A DNA stretch of 37,854 nt from Acidobacteriota bacterium (GTDB taxonomy: Bacteria; Actinomycetota; Thermoleophilia; Gaiellales; Gaiellaceae), in assembly GCA_028876365.1 (NCBI GenBank), contig JAGWRZ010000135.1:1-37854 (forward strand), in the 5' to 3' direction. The position numbers and the translations under genes were made by a program. Numbering within the stretch: the first letter of the stretch is position 1; each line of letters opens with the position of its first letter. A model generated the notes under the pieces. It worked only from the letters and a program-made list of their open reading frames with translations, searched no databases and was not told where the DNA came from. This document shows positions 7,483-14,938 of the stretch, in pieces.

Positions 7483-8839
7483 CGACCTTCGGGTCGGCCT
7501 TTCCGCCGGTCTCCTTCATCACCTGCCCGACGAAGAAGCCGAGCACGCCCTCCTTGCCGCCGCGGTAGGTCTCCACCTGACCGGGGTTCGCGGCGAGGAC
7601 GGCGTCGACGAGCGGCGCCAGCGCCGCCTCGTCGCCGACCGCGGCGTCGGAGAGGTAGTCGTCCGCGGTGATCGAGGCGGTCGCCGCCGCGGCGAAGGCA
7701 CGGTCGAGCGCCTCGCGCGTGAGGTTCGCGCCGAGGACGGCCGCGAGCGCGGGCGCGTTCTCCGGCAGGAAGTCTCCCCTGTTCATCGCGACGTTCGCCG
7801 CGGCGCGCCATTCGACGCCCGCCGCCGCGAGCAGCTCGGCCTTGCGCTCGTTCCCCGTCGAGACGAGCTCGGACGCGAGCGGAAAGCCGACGAGGGGCTC
7901 CAGCCGGCGGATGCGCGCACCCGGCAGCTCCGGCAGAGCGCCGCCCAGCCGCTCGACCATCTCCGCCGGCGGCTCGACCGGCACGAGGTCCGGCTCGGGA
8001 AAGTAGCGGTAGTCGTCGGCTTCCTCCTTCGAGCGGTGCACGGTCAGCCGGTCGGTGTCGGCGTCGTAGTCGTACGTCGACTGCACGACCTCCTCCCCCG
8101 CCTCGTGCGCCGCGACCTGCTGCCGCACCGCCGCCTCGATCGCACGGCCGATGAACGTGAACGAGTTCATGTTCTTGATCTCCCAGCGCGGGCGGAGCCC
8201 GTCCTCGCCGCGCCTCCGGACCGAGACGTTCACGTCGGCGCGCAGCGTCCCTTTCTCCATCTCCGCGTCGCTGACTCCCAGCTCGACGATCGTCTGGCGC
8301 AGCAGCCGCATGTAGCGGAGCGCCTCGTCGGCGGAGTGCATGTCGGGCTCGCTGACGATCTCGAGGAGGGGCGTGCCGCTGCGGTTGAAGTCGACGAGCG
8401 AGGCGGTCGCACCCACGGAGCGCCCGGTCGCGCCGCCCGCGTGGACGGTCTTCGCCGCGTCCTCCTCGAGATGCGCGCGCACGATGCCGACGATCTCCTC
8501 ACCGTCCTCCGTCGGGATGACGAGCCGTCCGCGGCCGCACAACGGCGACTCGTACTGGCTGATCTGGTAGCCCTTCGGGAGGTCGGGGTAGAAGTAGTTC
8601 TTCCGCGCGAACACCGCGCGCTTCGCGATGGCGCACTCGAGCGCCAGGCCGAGCTTGATCGTCAGCTCGATCGCACGCTCGTTCGGGACGGGAAGCGCGC
8701 CCGGATGCGCGAGGCACACCGGGCACGTGCGCGAGTTCTCGTGCGCCCCGTAGTCGAGCTCGCATCGGCAGAACATCTTCGTCCGGGTCTTCAGGTGCGC
8801 GTGCACCTCGAGCCCGATGACGGGCTGCCAGTCAGACAT
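7448..8839 (-). CDS. gatB: Asp-tRNA(Asn)/Glu-tRNA(Gln) amidotransferase subunit B
   Basis: A 463-aa GatB, full length for actinobacterial members. It opens with the family signature [21 protein letters not shown]. The cysteines of the zinc-binding patch (MFCRC near residue 20 and CPVC near 39) are present, as is the ATP-binding core ([16 protein letters not shown], about 85-100). The C-terminal YqeY-like tail ends [12 protein letters not shown]. GatB recognises and phosphorylates misacylated Asp-tRNA(Asn) or Glu-tRNA(Gln) for amidation with ammonia from GatA. The start ATG overlaps by 8 nt the stop of a small unknown gene placed between gatA and gatB, so the whole operon is translationally coupled. 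Confidence 0.98.
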   Translation of the reverse strand: MSDWQPVIGLEVHAHLKTRTKMFCRCELDYGAHENSRTCPVCLAHPGALPVPNERAIELTIKLGLALECAIAKRAVFARKNYFYPDLPKGYQISQYESPLCGRGRLVIPTEDGEEIVGIVRAHLEEDAAKTVHAGGATGRSVGATASLVDFNRSGTPLLEIVSEPDMHSADEALRYMRLLRQTIVELGVSDAEMEKGTLRADVNVSVRRRGEDGLRPRWEIKNMNSFTFIGRAIEAAVRQQVAAHEAGEEVVQSTYDYDADTDRLTVHRSKEEADDYRYFPEPDLVPVEPPAEMVERLGGALPELPGARIRRLEPLVGFPLASELVSTGNERKAELLAAAGVEWRAAANVAMNRGDFLPENAPALAAVLGANLTREALDRAFAAAATASITADDYLSDAAVGDEAALAPLVDAVLAANPGQVETYRGGKEGVLGFFVGQVMKETGGKADPKVVNRLLRERLAR

Positions 8840-9080
8840 CGAGCCTGCCCTTCGCCTCGCGCAGGGCGTCTTCGATGTCCTCGCGCACCCGGACCATGCC
8901 GAGGCGATGCTCGAGGGCGCCGTGCGTCTCGATCAGCCACAACTCTCGCTCGCCCGCCTCGAGCTGGAGCTTCACGTCACCGAGGAGGACGGCGCGCGAG
9001 CCGTCGAGCACACGCGGCTGTGCGCCGAAGACGCGCTCGACCGCCGGAACGAAGTCGGCCGCGGGGTCCTCGAATCTCAC
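8832..9080 (-). CDS. Unknown 82-residue protein inserted between gatA and gatB
   Basis: A small complete frame of 82 codons with GTG start at 9080 overlapping the gatA stop by 4 nt (GTGA) and with its TGA overlapping the gatB start by 8 nt. The product is soluble and acidic. It has alternating strands and helices: [53 protein letters not shown], then the helix [18 protein letters not shown]. No cysteines or membrane segments. I do not recognise the family. The position, locked by overlaps on both sides in an essential operon, suggests co-translation with GatA and GatB. A structural or regulatory partner of the amidotransferase is a reasonable guess, no more. Confidence 0.8.
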   Translation of the reverse strand: MRFEDPAADFVPAVERVFGAQPRVLDGSRAVLLGDVKLQLEAGERELWLIETHGALEHRLGMVRVREDIEDALREAKGRLDV

Positions 9081-10483
9081 CGCAATCGCTCCGGGACGAC
9101 GTCGAAGCCGATCGCCTGCTCGAGCGCGTGCCCGACGCGGAAGAGCATGTTCTCCGCGAATTGCGGGCCGATCAGCTGGAGCCCGACCGGGAGGCCGTCG
9201 GAGAGGCCGCAGGGGATGTTCAGCCCCGGCAGGCCGGCCATGCACGAGGGGATCGTCAGCAGGTCGGATGCGTACATCGCGAGCGGGTCGGCCGTTCGTC
9301 CGCCGAGCGCGAACGCGACCGACGGCGAGGTCGGCGTGACGAGCAGGTCGAAGCGCTCGAACGCCTCGGCGTGCTCGCGCGCGATCACCGTGCGCACCTT
9401 CTGCGCCTGGCCGTAGTACGCGTCGTAGTAGCCGGCGGAGAGCGCGTACGTCCCGACGAGGATGCGGCGCTTCGGCTCGTCGCCGAATCCCTCGTCGCGC
9501 GTGTTCTCGTACATCGCGAGCCGGTCCTCCGCATGGGGCGAGCGGTGGCCGTAGCGCACCCCGTCGTACCGGGCGAGGTTCGACGACGCCTCCGCCGGCG
9601 CGATCAGGTAGTAGCAGGGAAGCCCGAAGTCGACGGAGCGCGGCAGCGAGCACTCCCCCACCTCCGCGCCGAGGTCGCGGCACAGCGCGATCGCGCGCTC
9701 GACCGCGTGGCGCACGCCCGGCTCGATCGCCTCGTGCTCGTTCAGCTCGACCGGGACGCCGACGCGGACGCCCTTCAGGTCGTCGCGGTGCGGAAGCTCG
9801 ACCGGCGGAGACTCGACCGTCGTCGTGTCGCATGGATCGCGGCCCGCGATGATCGAGTACAGGTACGCGCAGTCGCGGACGTTCTTCGCCACCGGGCCCA
9901 CCTGGTCGAGGCTGGACGCGAACGCGACGATGCCGTAGCGCGAGACGGTCCCGTACGTCGGGCGCAGGCCGACGTTGCCGCACAGCGCCGACGGCTGCTT
10001 GATCGAGCCGCCGGTGTCGGAGCCGAGCGCCCAGGGGGCGAGGCCCGCCGACACCGCCGCGGCGGAGCCGCCGCCGGAGCCGCCGGGGACGCGCGCGGGA
10101 TCCCACGGGTTGCGGGACGGGCCGTACGCCGAGTTCTCGGTCGACGACCCCATCGCGAACTCGTCCGTGTTCGTCTTTCCGAGCACGCGCAGCCCGTGCT
10201 CCTTGCAGCGGGCGACGACCGTCGCGTCGTACACCGGGACGTATCCCCGGAGGATCTTCGAGCCCGCCGTCGTCGGGATCCCCCTCGTGCCGATGACGTC
10301 CTTCAGGGCGATGGGGATGCCGTCGCCGCCGGAGTCCTCGCACACGTGCAGGTAGCAGTGGAGCTCCGGGTCGCGCTCGCCGATGGCCTCGAGGTAGGCG
10401 GCGAAGAGCTCCGGCCCGGAGACCTCCCTGCGGTCGAGGAGCTCTTTCGCCCCTTCGGCGGTCAGCCTCAGCGTGTCGATCAC
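9077..10483 (-). CDS. gatA: Asp-tRNA(Asn)/Glu-tRNA(Gln) amidotransferase subunit A
   Basis: A 468-aa amidase-signature glutaminase that releases ammonia from glutamine for the GatCAB complex. The Ser-cisSer-Lys triad is complete: K61 in IALKDVIGT, S136 in VPGGSGGGS and the nucleophile S160 in LGSDTGGSIK. GKTNTDEFAMG (102-112) is the usual family block. The GTG start at 10483 overlaps the gatC stop by 4 nt and begins IDTLRLTAEGAKELL, as in homologues; upstream in-frame starts would run through gatC. The stop overlaps the 82-aa gene downstream. An Arg usual after GGSI is Lys here (GSIK), a conservative change. Confidence 0.98.
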   Translation of the reverse strand: MIDTLRLTAEGAKELLDRREVSGPELFAAYLEAIGERDPELHCYLHVCEDSGGDGIPIALKDVIGTRGIPTTAGSKILRGYVPVYDATVVARCKEHGLRVLGKTNTDEFAMGSSTENSAYGPSRNPWDPARVPGGSGGGSAAAVSAGLAPWALGSDTGGSIKQPSALCGNVGLRPTYGTVSRYGIVAFASSLDQVGPVAKNVRDCAYLYSIIAGRDPCDTTTVESPPVELPHRDDLKGVRVGVPVELNEHEAIEPGVRHAVERAIALCRDLGAEVGECSLPRSVDFGLPCYYLIAPAEASSNLARYDGVRYGHRSPHAEDRLAMYENTRDEGFGDEPKRRILVGTYALSAGYYDAYYGQAQKVRTVIAREHAEAFERFDLLVTPTSPSVAFALGGRTADPLAMYASDLLTIPSCMAGLPGLNIPCGLSDGLPVGLQLIGPQFAENMLFRVGHALEQAIGFDVVPERLR

Positions 10484-10770
10484 GAGCCACCCGGTGGCAC
10501 GCGGAAGAAGTCCCCCTCGCGGTCGGGCGCGTTGCGGAGGGCATCCTCGACGGAAAGCGACGTGCGCGGCTCGTCCGCCTCCCACGCGTTGACGACCTCG
10601 AGCGGATGGGAGGTCGCCGGGACGTCGCGGAGGTCGAGCTCGGAGACCTTCGAGACGGCGGCGAGGATGTCGTTCAGCTGCAGCTCGAGCCGCGCGAGCT
10701 CGTCCTCGCGCAGCTGGAGGCGCGCCAGGTGGGCGACGTGGAGCAGGAGATCGCGGGAGATTTCGGCCAT
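10480..10770 (-). CDS. gatC: Asp-tRNA(Asn)/Glu-tRNA(Gln) amidotransferase subunit C
   Basis: A 96-aa GatC of normal size. The helical N-terminus ISRDLLLHVAHLARLQLREDEL and the C-terminal LRNAPDREGDFFRVP are family signatures; the latter threads between GatA and GatB to hold the complex together. It is first in gatC-gatA-orf82-gatB. The ATG is preceded by AAGGA about 10 nt upstream, so unlike several other operon leaders here it has a conventional ribosome site. It lies only about 25 nt downstream of the terminator of the cold-shock gene, so either its promoter is in or near that hairpin or it depends on read-through. Confidence 0.97.
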   Translation of the reverse strand: MAEISRDLLLHVAHLARLQLREDELARLELQLNDILAAVSKVSELDLRDVPATSHPLEVVNAWEADEPRTSLSVEDALRNAPDREGDFFRVPPGGS

Positions 10771-10795
10771 CGCGTTTTGATCCTTCCAGAAACGA

Positions 10796-10819
10796 AGAGG
10801 GCCCCTGTCGGGGCCCTCT
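10796..10819 (-). terminator. Intrinsic terminator of the cold-shock gene
   Basis: Perfect 10-bp stem AGAGGGCCCC / GGGGCCCTCT with a 4-nt loop (tgtc on the plus strand), followed on the minus strand by TCGTTTCT. It lies 23 nt after the cold-shock stop and about 25 nt before gatC. It should end most cold-shock transcripts and set the balance of any read-through into the gat operon. Confidence 0.85.
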
Positions 10820-10841
10820 CAAGTCTGAGTCCGACAGGGTT

Positions 10842-11042
10842 CTAGATCGCCTGGACGTTCGCGGCCTGCGCGCCCTTGGGGCCCTGCACAACCTCGAACG
10901 ACACGCGCTGGCCTTCGGTCAGCGACTTGTAGCCGTCCATCGCGATCGCCGAGAAGTGGACAAAGACGTCATCGCCGCCTTCGCGCTCGATGAAGCCGTA
11001 GCCCTTCTCGTTCGAGAACCACTTCACGGTGCCCTCAGCCAA
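10842..11042 (-). CDS. cspA: Cold-shock domain protein (CspA type)
   Basis: A 66-aa single cold-shock domain, an OB-fold that binds single-stranded RNA and DNA and melts mRNA structure. RNP1 is KGYGFIE (residues 13-19) and RNP2 is VFVHFS (26-31); the protein opens [11 protein letters not shown] and ends [11 protein letters not shown], as usual. The TTG start at 11042 follows GGGAGGA with a 4-5 nt spacer; extending upstream would add non-homologous residues. It has its own promoter inside the end of folD, a 5' leader of about 53 nt and its own terminator, so it is a monocistronic unit between folD and the gat operon. Confidence 0.97.
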   Translation of the reverse strand: MAEGTVKWFSNEKGYGFIEREGGDDVFVHFSAIAMDGYKSLTEGQRVSFEVVQGPKGAQAANVQAI

Positions 11043-11101
11043 CTGTTCCTCCCTACCGACAACTCCGACGGCACAGCCGCCGACCGACGTCAAGCGCGCC
11101 G

Positions 11102-11129
11102 ATCTTAGCTCAGTGGGCGGGATTCGCAA
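11102..11129 (-). promoter_or_regulatory. Promoter of the cold-shock gene
   Basis: On the minus strand TTGCGA (11129-11124) and TAAGAT (11107-11102) are separated by 16 nt. Transcription would begin near 11095 and give a 5' leader of about 53 nt with GGGAGGA before the TTG start. The -35 lies within the last codons of folD. Confidence 0.6.
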
Positions 11130-11964
11130 GCATTCCGCGCCGGGCGCGGGCGGCGGCGACCGTGTTCTGGAGGACCATCGCGATCGTCATCGGCCCCACG
11201 CCTCCGGGCACGGGCGTGAGGTGGCCGGCGACGCCGGCGACCGCGGGGTCGACGTCCCCGAGGAGGCCGGCCTCCGTCCGGGAGAGCCCGACGTCGATCA
11301 CGGCCGCCCCCGGCTTGACCATCTCGGCCCCGACCATGTGCGGCCGGCCGACGGCGGCGACGAGGACGTCCGCTTCGCGCGTGTGCCGCGCCAGGTCGCG
11401 CGTGCGCGAGTGACAGGTCGTCACGGTCGCGTTCGCGGCCAGGAGGAGCTGCGCCATCGGCTTCCCGACGATGACGGAGCGGCCGATGACGACGGCGTTC
11501 GCGCCGGCGAGGGGGATCGCGTACTCCTCGAGCATCCGCATGACGCCGAGCGGCGTCCCCGGCACGAGCGCCGGCCGGCCGAGGTAGAGGCGGCCCGCGT
11601 TCTCGGGATGGATCCCGTCGATGTCCTTCGCCGGGTCGATCGCCTCGATCGCCGTCCACTCGTCGATGTGGCCGGGGAGCGGCAGCTGGACGAGGAGGCC
11701 GTCGACGGCGTCGTCGGCGTTCAGGTCGGCGATCAGGGCGAGGACGTCGTCCTGGCTCGTGCCCGCGGGGACGCGGTGGTCGATCGCCTCGATGCCCGCC
11801 GCGGCCGCCGCCTTCTGCTTCAGGTCGATGTAGACGTGGGAGGCGGGATCGTCGCCGACGAGGACGGTCGCGATGCCGACGTGGTCGAGCTCGGCGACCG
11901 ACGCGGCCACCTCCGTGCGCACTTTCGCGGCGAGCGCCTTCCCGTCGATGATGGTCGCGGTCAC
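11110..11964 (-). CDS. folD: Bifunctional methylenetetrahydrofolate dehydrogenase / methenyltetrahydrofolate cyclohydrolase
   Basis: A 284-aa FolD of standard length that interconverts 5,10-methylene- and 10-formyl-tetrahydrofolate with NADP. Motifs are the catalytic lysine K49 in [20 protein letters not shown] (about 112-121), the nucleotide loop [15 protein letters not shown] (about 164-178) and [19 protein letters not shown] near the C-terminus. The GTG start at 11964 is preceded by TAAGCT ending 6 nt upstream, so it may be leaderless. It diverges from an HMG-CoA reductase gene with only 23 nt between the two starts, and the cold-shock gene follows. Confidence 0.98.
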   Translation of the reverse strand: MTATIIDGKALAAKVRTEVAASVAELDHVGIATVLVGDDPASHVYIDLKQKAAAAAGIEAIDHRVPAGTSQDDVLALIADLNADDAVDGLLVQLPLPGHIDEWTAIEAIDPAKDIDGIHPENAGRLYLGRPALVPGTPLGVMRMLEEYAIPLAGANAVVIGRSVIVGKPMAQLLLAANATVTTCHSRTRDLARHTREADVLVAAVGRPHMVGAEMVKPGAAVIDVGLSRTEAGLLGDVDPAVAGVAGHLTPVPGGVGPMTIAMVLQNTVAAARARRGMLANPAH

Positions 11965-11970
11965 CGCGCG

Positions 11971-11980
11971 AGCTTATCCT
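11971..11980. promoter_or_regulatory. Overlapping divergent -10 boxes of folD and the HMG-CoA reductase
   Basis: The ten bases AGCTTATCCT hold two -10 boxes. On the minus strand TAAGCT (11976-11971) ends 6 nt before the folD GTG. On the plus strand TATCCT (11975-11980) ends 7 nt before the HMG-CoA reductase ATG at 11988. They share two base pairs, so polymerase bound for one gene should exclude the other, and both messages would be leaderless. Confidence 0.6.
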
Positions 11981-11987
11981 GCTCCCG

Positions 11988-13172
11988 ATGCGCCTCCCGA
12001 GGAAGAACGATCCTGCGTCGATCGCCGCGCGCCGCGAGGCGCTCGGCCTCGAGGGCGACGCCGATCTGAGCGCGTACGCGAAGGCGGCCGAGTCGGTCGT
12101 CGGCGTCGTCGAGATCCCCGTCTCGGTCGCGCAGCTCCGGATCGCGATCGGGCAGTACGCGCTCTCCGACAGCGGCGAGGTGGTCGAGGCCGGACGCGAG
12201 CTCGAGGACGTCGTCGTCCCGCTCGCGCACACGGAGGGCAGCCTCACCGCGTCGCTCCAGCGCGGCGCGCGTGCGGTCGAGGAGTCGGGCGGCTTCCGCA
12301 CGCACGTGCTCTTCGACCGGATCACGCGCGCGTCGTGCTTCGTCTGCCGCGACACGGGCGACGCGATCGCGCTCGCGGCGTGGATCGAGACACGCGTCGG
12401 CGAGATGCGCGACTGGCTGCTCGCGGCCGAGATACCGGAGCTGTCCCGCCATGCGGTGCTGCGCGAGGTGAAGACGCATGTGGTCGGACCGATGTGCCAC
12501 GTGCTCTGGCGGTTCACGACGGGCGACGCGGTCGGCGCGAACATGATGACGCGCAACGCGTACGCGCTGAACATGGCGTTCGTCGGCCCGCAGTCGCCCG
12601 TCGCGATCGAGCGGTCGATGCTCGAGGCGAACATGGGCGGCGACAAGAAGCCGTCGTACGAGTACTTCCAGTCCGGGCACGGCAAGACGGTGATCGCCGA
12701 GGCGACGCTCACAGACGACGCGATCCGGCGCGTGCTGCGGACGACGGCGGAGGATCTGGCCGAGCTCGCGTGGGCCGGGACGAACGGCGCGGTCGCGTCG
12801 GGGATGCAGTCGGTCGCGTTCACTCCCGCGTCGGCGATCGCCGCGGTGTTCGCGGCGACGGGCCAGGACCTCGGCATGGTCGGGACGAGCTCGATGGCGC
12901 ACGGGACGGCGCGCCGCGTCGAGGGCGGGCTGCACGTCTCGATCCGGTTCCCCGGGCTCGAGGTCGGGACGATCGGCGGCGGGACGACGCTCCCGTCCGC
13001 GCGGGGATGGCTCGAGCTGATGGGTTGCGCGGGCGCCGGGCGTGTGTACCGCTTCGCGCAGATCGTCGCCGCGGCGGCGATGGCGCTCGAGATCTCGGCC
13101 TCGGCCGCGATGGCGACCGCGGGGTCGGAGAACTTCTTCCGCGCCCACTTCGAGCGCGGCGGACTTCGGTGA
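11988..13172 (+). CDS. Hydroxymethylglutaryl-CoA reductase, class I-like
   Basis: A 394-aa soluble HMG-CoA reductase, which in other organisms makes mevalonate from HMG-CoA. All four catalytic residues of class I enzymes can be placed: Glu83 (PLAHTEGSL), Lys220 (GGDKKPSYE), Asp294 (GQDLGMVG) and His387 (FRAHFERG). TGDAVGANMMT (178-188) matches the NADP-binding DAMGMN motif, and LEVGTIGGGTTLP (324-336) the signature near the C-terminus. No membrane domain is present. No other mevalonate-pathway gene is in the window, and most Actinomycetota make isoprenoids by the MEP route, so whether it serves isoprenoid synthesis is open. It diverges from folD with a shared leaderless-type promoter region, and palindromic repeats follow the stop. 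Confidence 0.9.
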   Translation: MRLPRKNDPASIAARREALGLEGDADLSAYAKAAESVVGVVEIPVSVAQLRIAIGQYALSDSGEVVEAGRELEDVVVPLAHTEGSLTASLQRGARAVEESGGFRTHVLFDRITRASCFVCRDTGDAIALAAWIETRVGEMRDWLLAAEIPELSRHAVLREVKTHVVGPMCHVLWRFTTGDAVGANMMTRNAYALNMAFVGPQSPVAIERSMLEANMGGDKKPSYEYFQSGHGKTVIAEATLTDDAIRRVLRTTAEDLAELAWAGTNGAVASGMQSVAFTPASAIAAVFAATGQDLGMVGTSSMAHGTARRVEGGLHVSIRFPGLEVGTIGGGTTLPSARGWLELMGCAGAGRVYRFAQIVAAAAMALEISASAAMATAGSENFFRAHFERGGLR

Positions 13173-13232
13173 CACCGGCGTAACGGGGACTGTCCCCCGG
13201 TGCAGCGCTTTCACCCCACCGGACATGTCCGG
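13167..13232. repeat. Cluster of three perfect palindromes (REP-like)
   Basis: Three palindromes follow one another at the end of the HMG-CoA reductase gene: CGGTG-a-CACCG (13167-13177, spanning the stop codon), GGGGAC-t-GTCCCC (13185-13197) and CCGGACATGTCCGG (13219-13232). The last two share a GGAC...GTCC core. This arrangement looks like a repetitive extragenic palindromic element. It has no T-run, so it is a poor intrinsic terminator, although it could stabilise the 3' end of the mRNA. Confidence 0.5.
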
Positions 13233-13354
13233 AGCCCGGGCGTGGTACGGCGACGCCCCGAGGTGCGCACCGCGCCCCGCGGCCGCCGCCGCGCCCGCGC
13301 CGCCGCACCGCCGCGCCGCGTGACGAACGACCGATCGGGCAACGTATCCCGCAC

Positions 13355-13723
13355 ATGATCGTCCTCGTCGCAGCCGCCGCGATCCAATGCCGGGCACGCA
13401 GCATCGGCCCCGGCGCCCTCGGCCGCGGCGGCGCCGCCGGCGTCGCCTGCATGCTCGCCGCCTACCGCCGCGACTGCCGCGCCGCCGACTACACCCTCTC
13501 GTCCTTCGGCGTCGACACCGTCCGGACGGAGACCTTCACGATGCTGCGCGGCGCGAACGCCTGCACGATCCGCGTGACCGACAGCTTCCGCGTCGTCCCG
13601 CGGCCGCCGCGCGTCCTGCGCCGCCTCCTCTGCGCGCGCCTCCGCACGACCTCGACGGGCGGCGTCGTCGCGGACCGCTGCACGCCGGCGGCGACCGTCT
13701 CGCTGACGACCCTCGGCCCCTAG
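13355..13723 (+). CDS. Hypothetical small cysteine-containing protein
   Basis: A 122-aa protein without a recognised family. It starts with a short hydrophobic stretch (IVLVAAAAI) followed by Cys12, and has about six cysteines spread along its length and many Arg. The hydrophobic start is too short for a confident signal peptide but export is possible. Its codons are GC-rich at third positions, as in neighbouring genes. The stop TAG shares bases with the stop of the convergent ferritin-like gene (CTAG at 13720-13723), which supports this frame being real. About 180 nt upstream hold the palindromic cluster and a GC-rich stretch without other genes. Confidence 0.55.
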   Translation: MIVLVAAAAIQCRARSIGPGALGRGGAAGVACMLAAYRRDCRAADYTLSSFGVDTVRTETFTMLRGANACTIRVTDSFRVVPRPPRVLRRLLCARLRTTSTGGVVADRCTPAATVSLTTLGP

Positions 13724-14526
13724 AACGGGAGCGCGACGTCGCGGACGTCGAGCCCGAGGCTCGCCGCCAGACGGACGCCGTGATTCAGCTCCATCTTCAG
13801 GCGCTCGCGGTCGCGCGCCTCCATCAGCTGCCCGATCATCTCGCGCGCCTTCGGGCGCCAGAGCGCATGCGCCGCGAACTCCGGCAGCATCCGGTTCGCC
13901 GCGTCGATCAGCTGCTGCTTGATCGTCGGCGGCGCGCGCTCGAGCAGGATCCGCTCGTACGCCATCCCCGACCCGTGGTGGATGCCGTCGTCGACCGCGA
14001 GCCGGTTGCAGATGTCCTCGAGGATCGTCCCGCGCGACGAGCGCGCGATCAGCCGGAAGCGCGGGATGATGAGCCGCTCGAAGAACACCTGCATGAGGAA
14101 GACCTTCTCCTCGAGCGAGTCGGCCTCGAGGAACATGTGGCCGAGGCGGTCGAGATGCGGGTCGCGCTCGCCCTCCCCCCCGACCCGGCCGATGAGCTTC
14201 AGCCACGCCTCGGTGTGGCGCGACTCGTCCTGCACCATCGTCGAGTAGTAGAGCCGCGCCTCCGGATCGGGCGCCGCATTCAGGAGCTGCGCGGCCATCT
14301 CGCAGGCGATGATGTCCGCCTGCAGCTGCTGCATGACGACCGAGCGCCAGACGTCGCGCCGGCGCGCCATCCGCTGCGGGGAGCCCTTGCCCTCCGGCAC
14401 CGGCGGCCGCTCGTTCCACGGGACGTCGCGCACCTGCCACTCCTGGTGCTTCGCGAGCTCGTAGAAGCGGAGGACGCCCGCGTACGCGGCGCGCCCCACG
14501 AGCTCCTCGACCGGTTCCGCGCTCAC
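13720..14526 (-). CDS. Ferritin-like diiron protein
   Basis: A 268-aa helical protein of the ferritin-like superfamily. Metal ligands of a diiron centre can be proposed: Glu76 (ACEMAAQ), Glu101 and His104 (QDESRHTEAW), Glu150 (VFFERLI), and Asp180 with His184 (VDDGIHHG). The layout of an early Glu, an ExxH, a second Glu and a D/ExxxH is that of ribonucleotide-reductase-R2-like or N-oxygenase-like diiron oxidases rather than iron storage. Substrate unknown. The GTG start has TAAGGT ending 7 nt upstream, giving a leaderless-type promoter, and the gene diverges from an ABM-domain gene with 29 nt between starts. The pairing with an oxygen-linked ABM protein suggests a shared oxidative function, which is inference. 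Confidence 0.75.
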   Translation of the reverse strand: MSAEPVEELVGRAAYAGVLRFYELAKHQEWQVRDVPWNERPPVPEGKGSPQRMARRRDVWRSVVMQQLQADIIACEMAAQLLNAAPDPEARLYYSTMVQDESRHTEAWLKLIGRVGGEGERDPHLDRLGHMFLEADSLEEKVFLMQVFFERLIIPRFRLIARSSRGTILEDICNRLAVDDGIHHGSGMAYERILLERAPPTIKQQLIDAANRMLPEFAAHALWRPKAREMIGQLMEARDRERLKMELNHGVRLAASLGLDVRDVALPF

Positions 14527-14533
14527 GGCGGGG

Positions 14534-14549
14534 ACCTTAACGCCAGAAT
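14534..14549. promoter_or_regulatory. Divergent leaderless-type -10 boxes
   Basis: On the minus strand TAAGGT (14539-14534) ends 7 nt before the GTG of the ferritin-like gene. On the plus strand CAGAAT (14544-14549) ends 6 nt before the GTG at 14556. No Shine-Dalgarno precedes either start. The plus-strand box is the weaker match. Confidence 0.4.
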
Positions 14550-14555
14550 CCGGAT

Positions 14556-14873
14556 GTGATCGCCCTGGTCTTCAGCTACGACGTGCGCGACGCCGGCGCG
14601 TTCGAGCGGGCCTACGGCCCGAACGGCGACTGGGCGCGGTTCTTCCGGTCCGGCCGCGGGTACATCGGCACCGAGCTCCTCCGAGACGTGGAGACGCCCG
14701 GCCGCTACCTCGTCGTCGACCGCTGGGAGAGCGCCGAGGCCTACAACGCCTTCGCCTCCGACCACCGCGAGGAGTACATGCGCCGCGTCGACGACACCCG
14801 CTTCCACTACGACCAGGAGCTGCGGCTCGGCACCTTCGTCTCGGTCTGGGAGGACGACTCGACCGAGGGATGA
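14556..14873 (+). CDS. ABM-domain protein (antibiotic biosynthesis monooxygenase-like, dimeric alpha/beta barrel)
   Basis: A 105-aa protein with the pattern of the ABM ferredoxin-like fold: strand MIALVFSYDVR, helix AGAFERAYGPNGDWARFF, strand GYIGTELLRD, strand RYLVVDRWES, then the helix AEAYNAFASDHREEYMRRVD and an extra C-terminal strand LGTFVSVW. This family includes cofactor-independent monooxygenases, haem-degrading enzymes and proteins of unknown role; no haem-binding residue is diagnosable. The GTG at 14556 is the first start and probably leaderless. It diverges from the diiron protein. The specific reaction is unknown. Confidence 0.75.
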   Translation: MIALVFSYDVRDAGAFERAYGPNGDWARFFRSGRGYIGTELLRDVETPGRYLVVDRWESAEAYNAFASDHREEYMRRVDDTRFHYDQELRLGTFVSVWEDDSTEG

Positions 14874-14938
14874 GGCGCGGCGGCCGCGGAGCCGATCATC
14901 CCGCCCGGAGCCCGACACTGCGGCAGGGAGAGTGCCGC

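Noticed and set aside
8036-10780. A 914-codon open frame on the plus strand opposite gatB, gatA and gatC
   Set aside because: It is antisense to three firmly identified genes. Its product is low-complexity Arg/Asp/Val-rich, as expected from the reverse frame of GC-rich codons.
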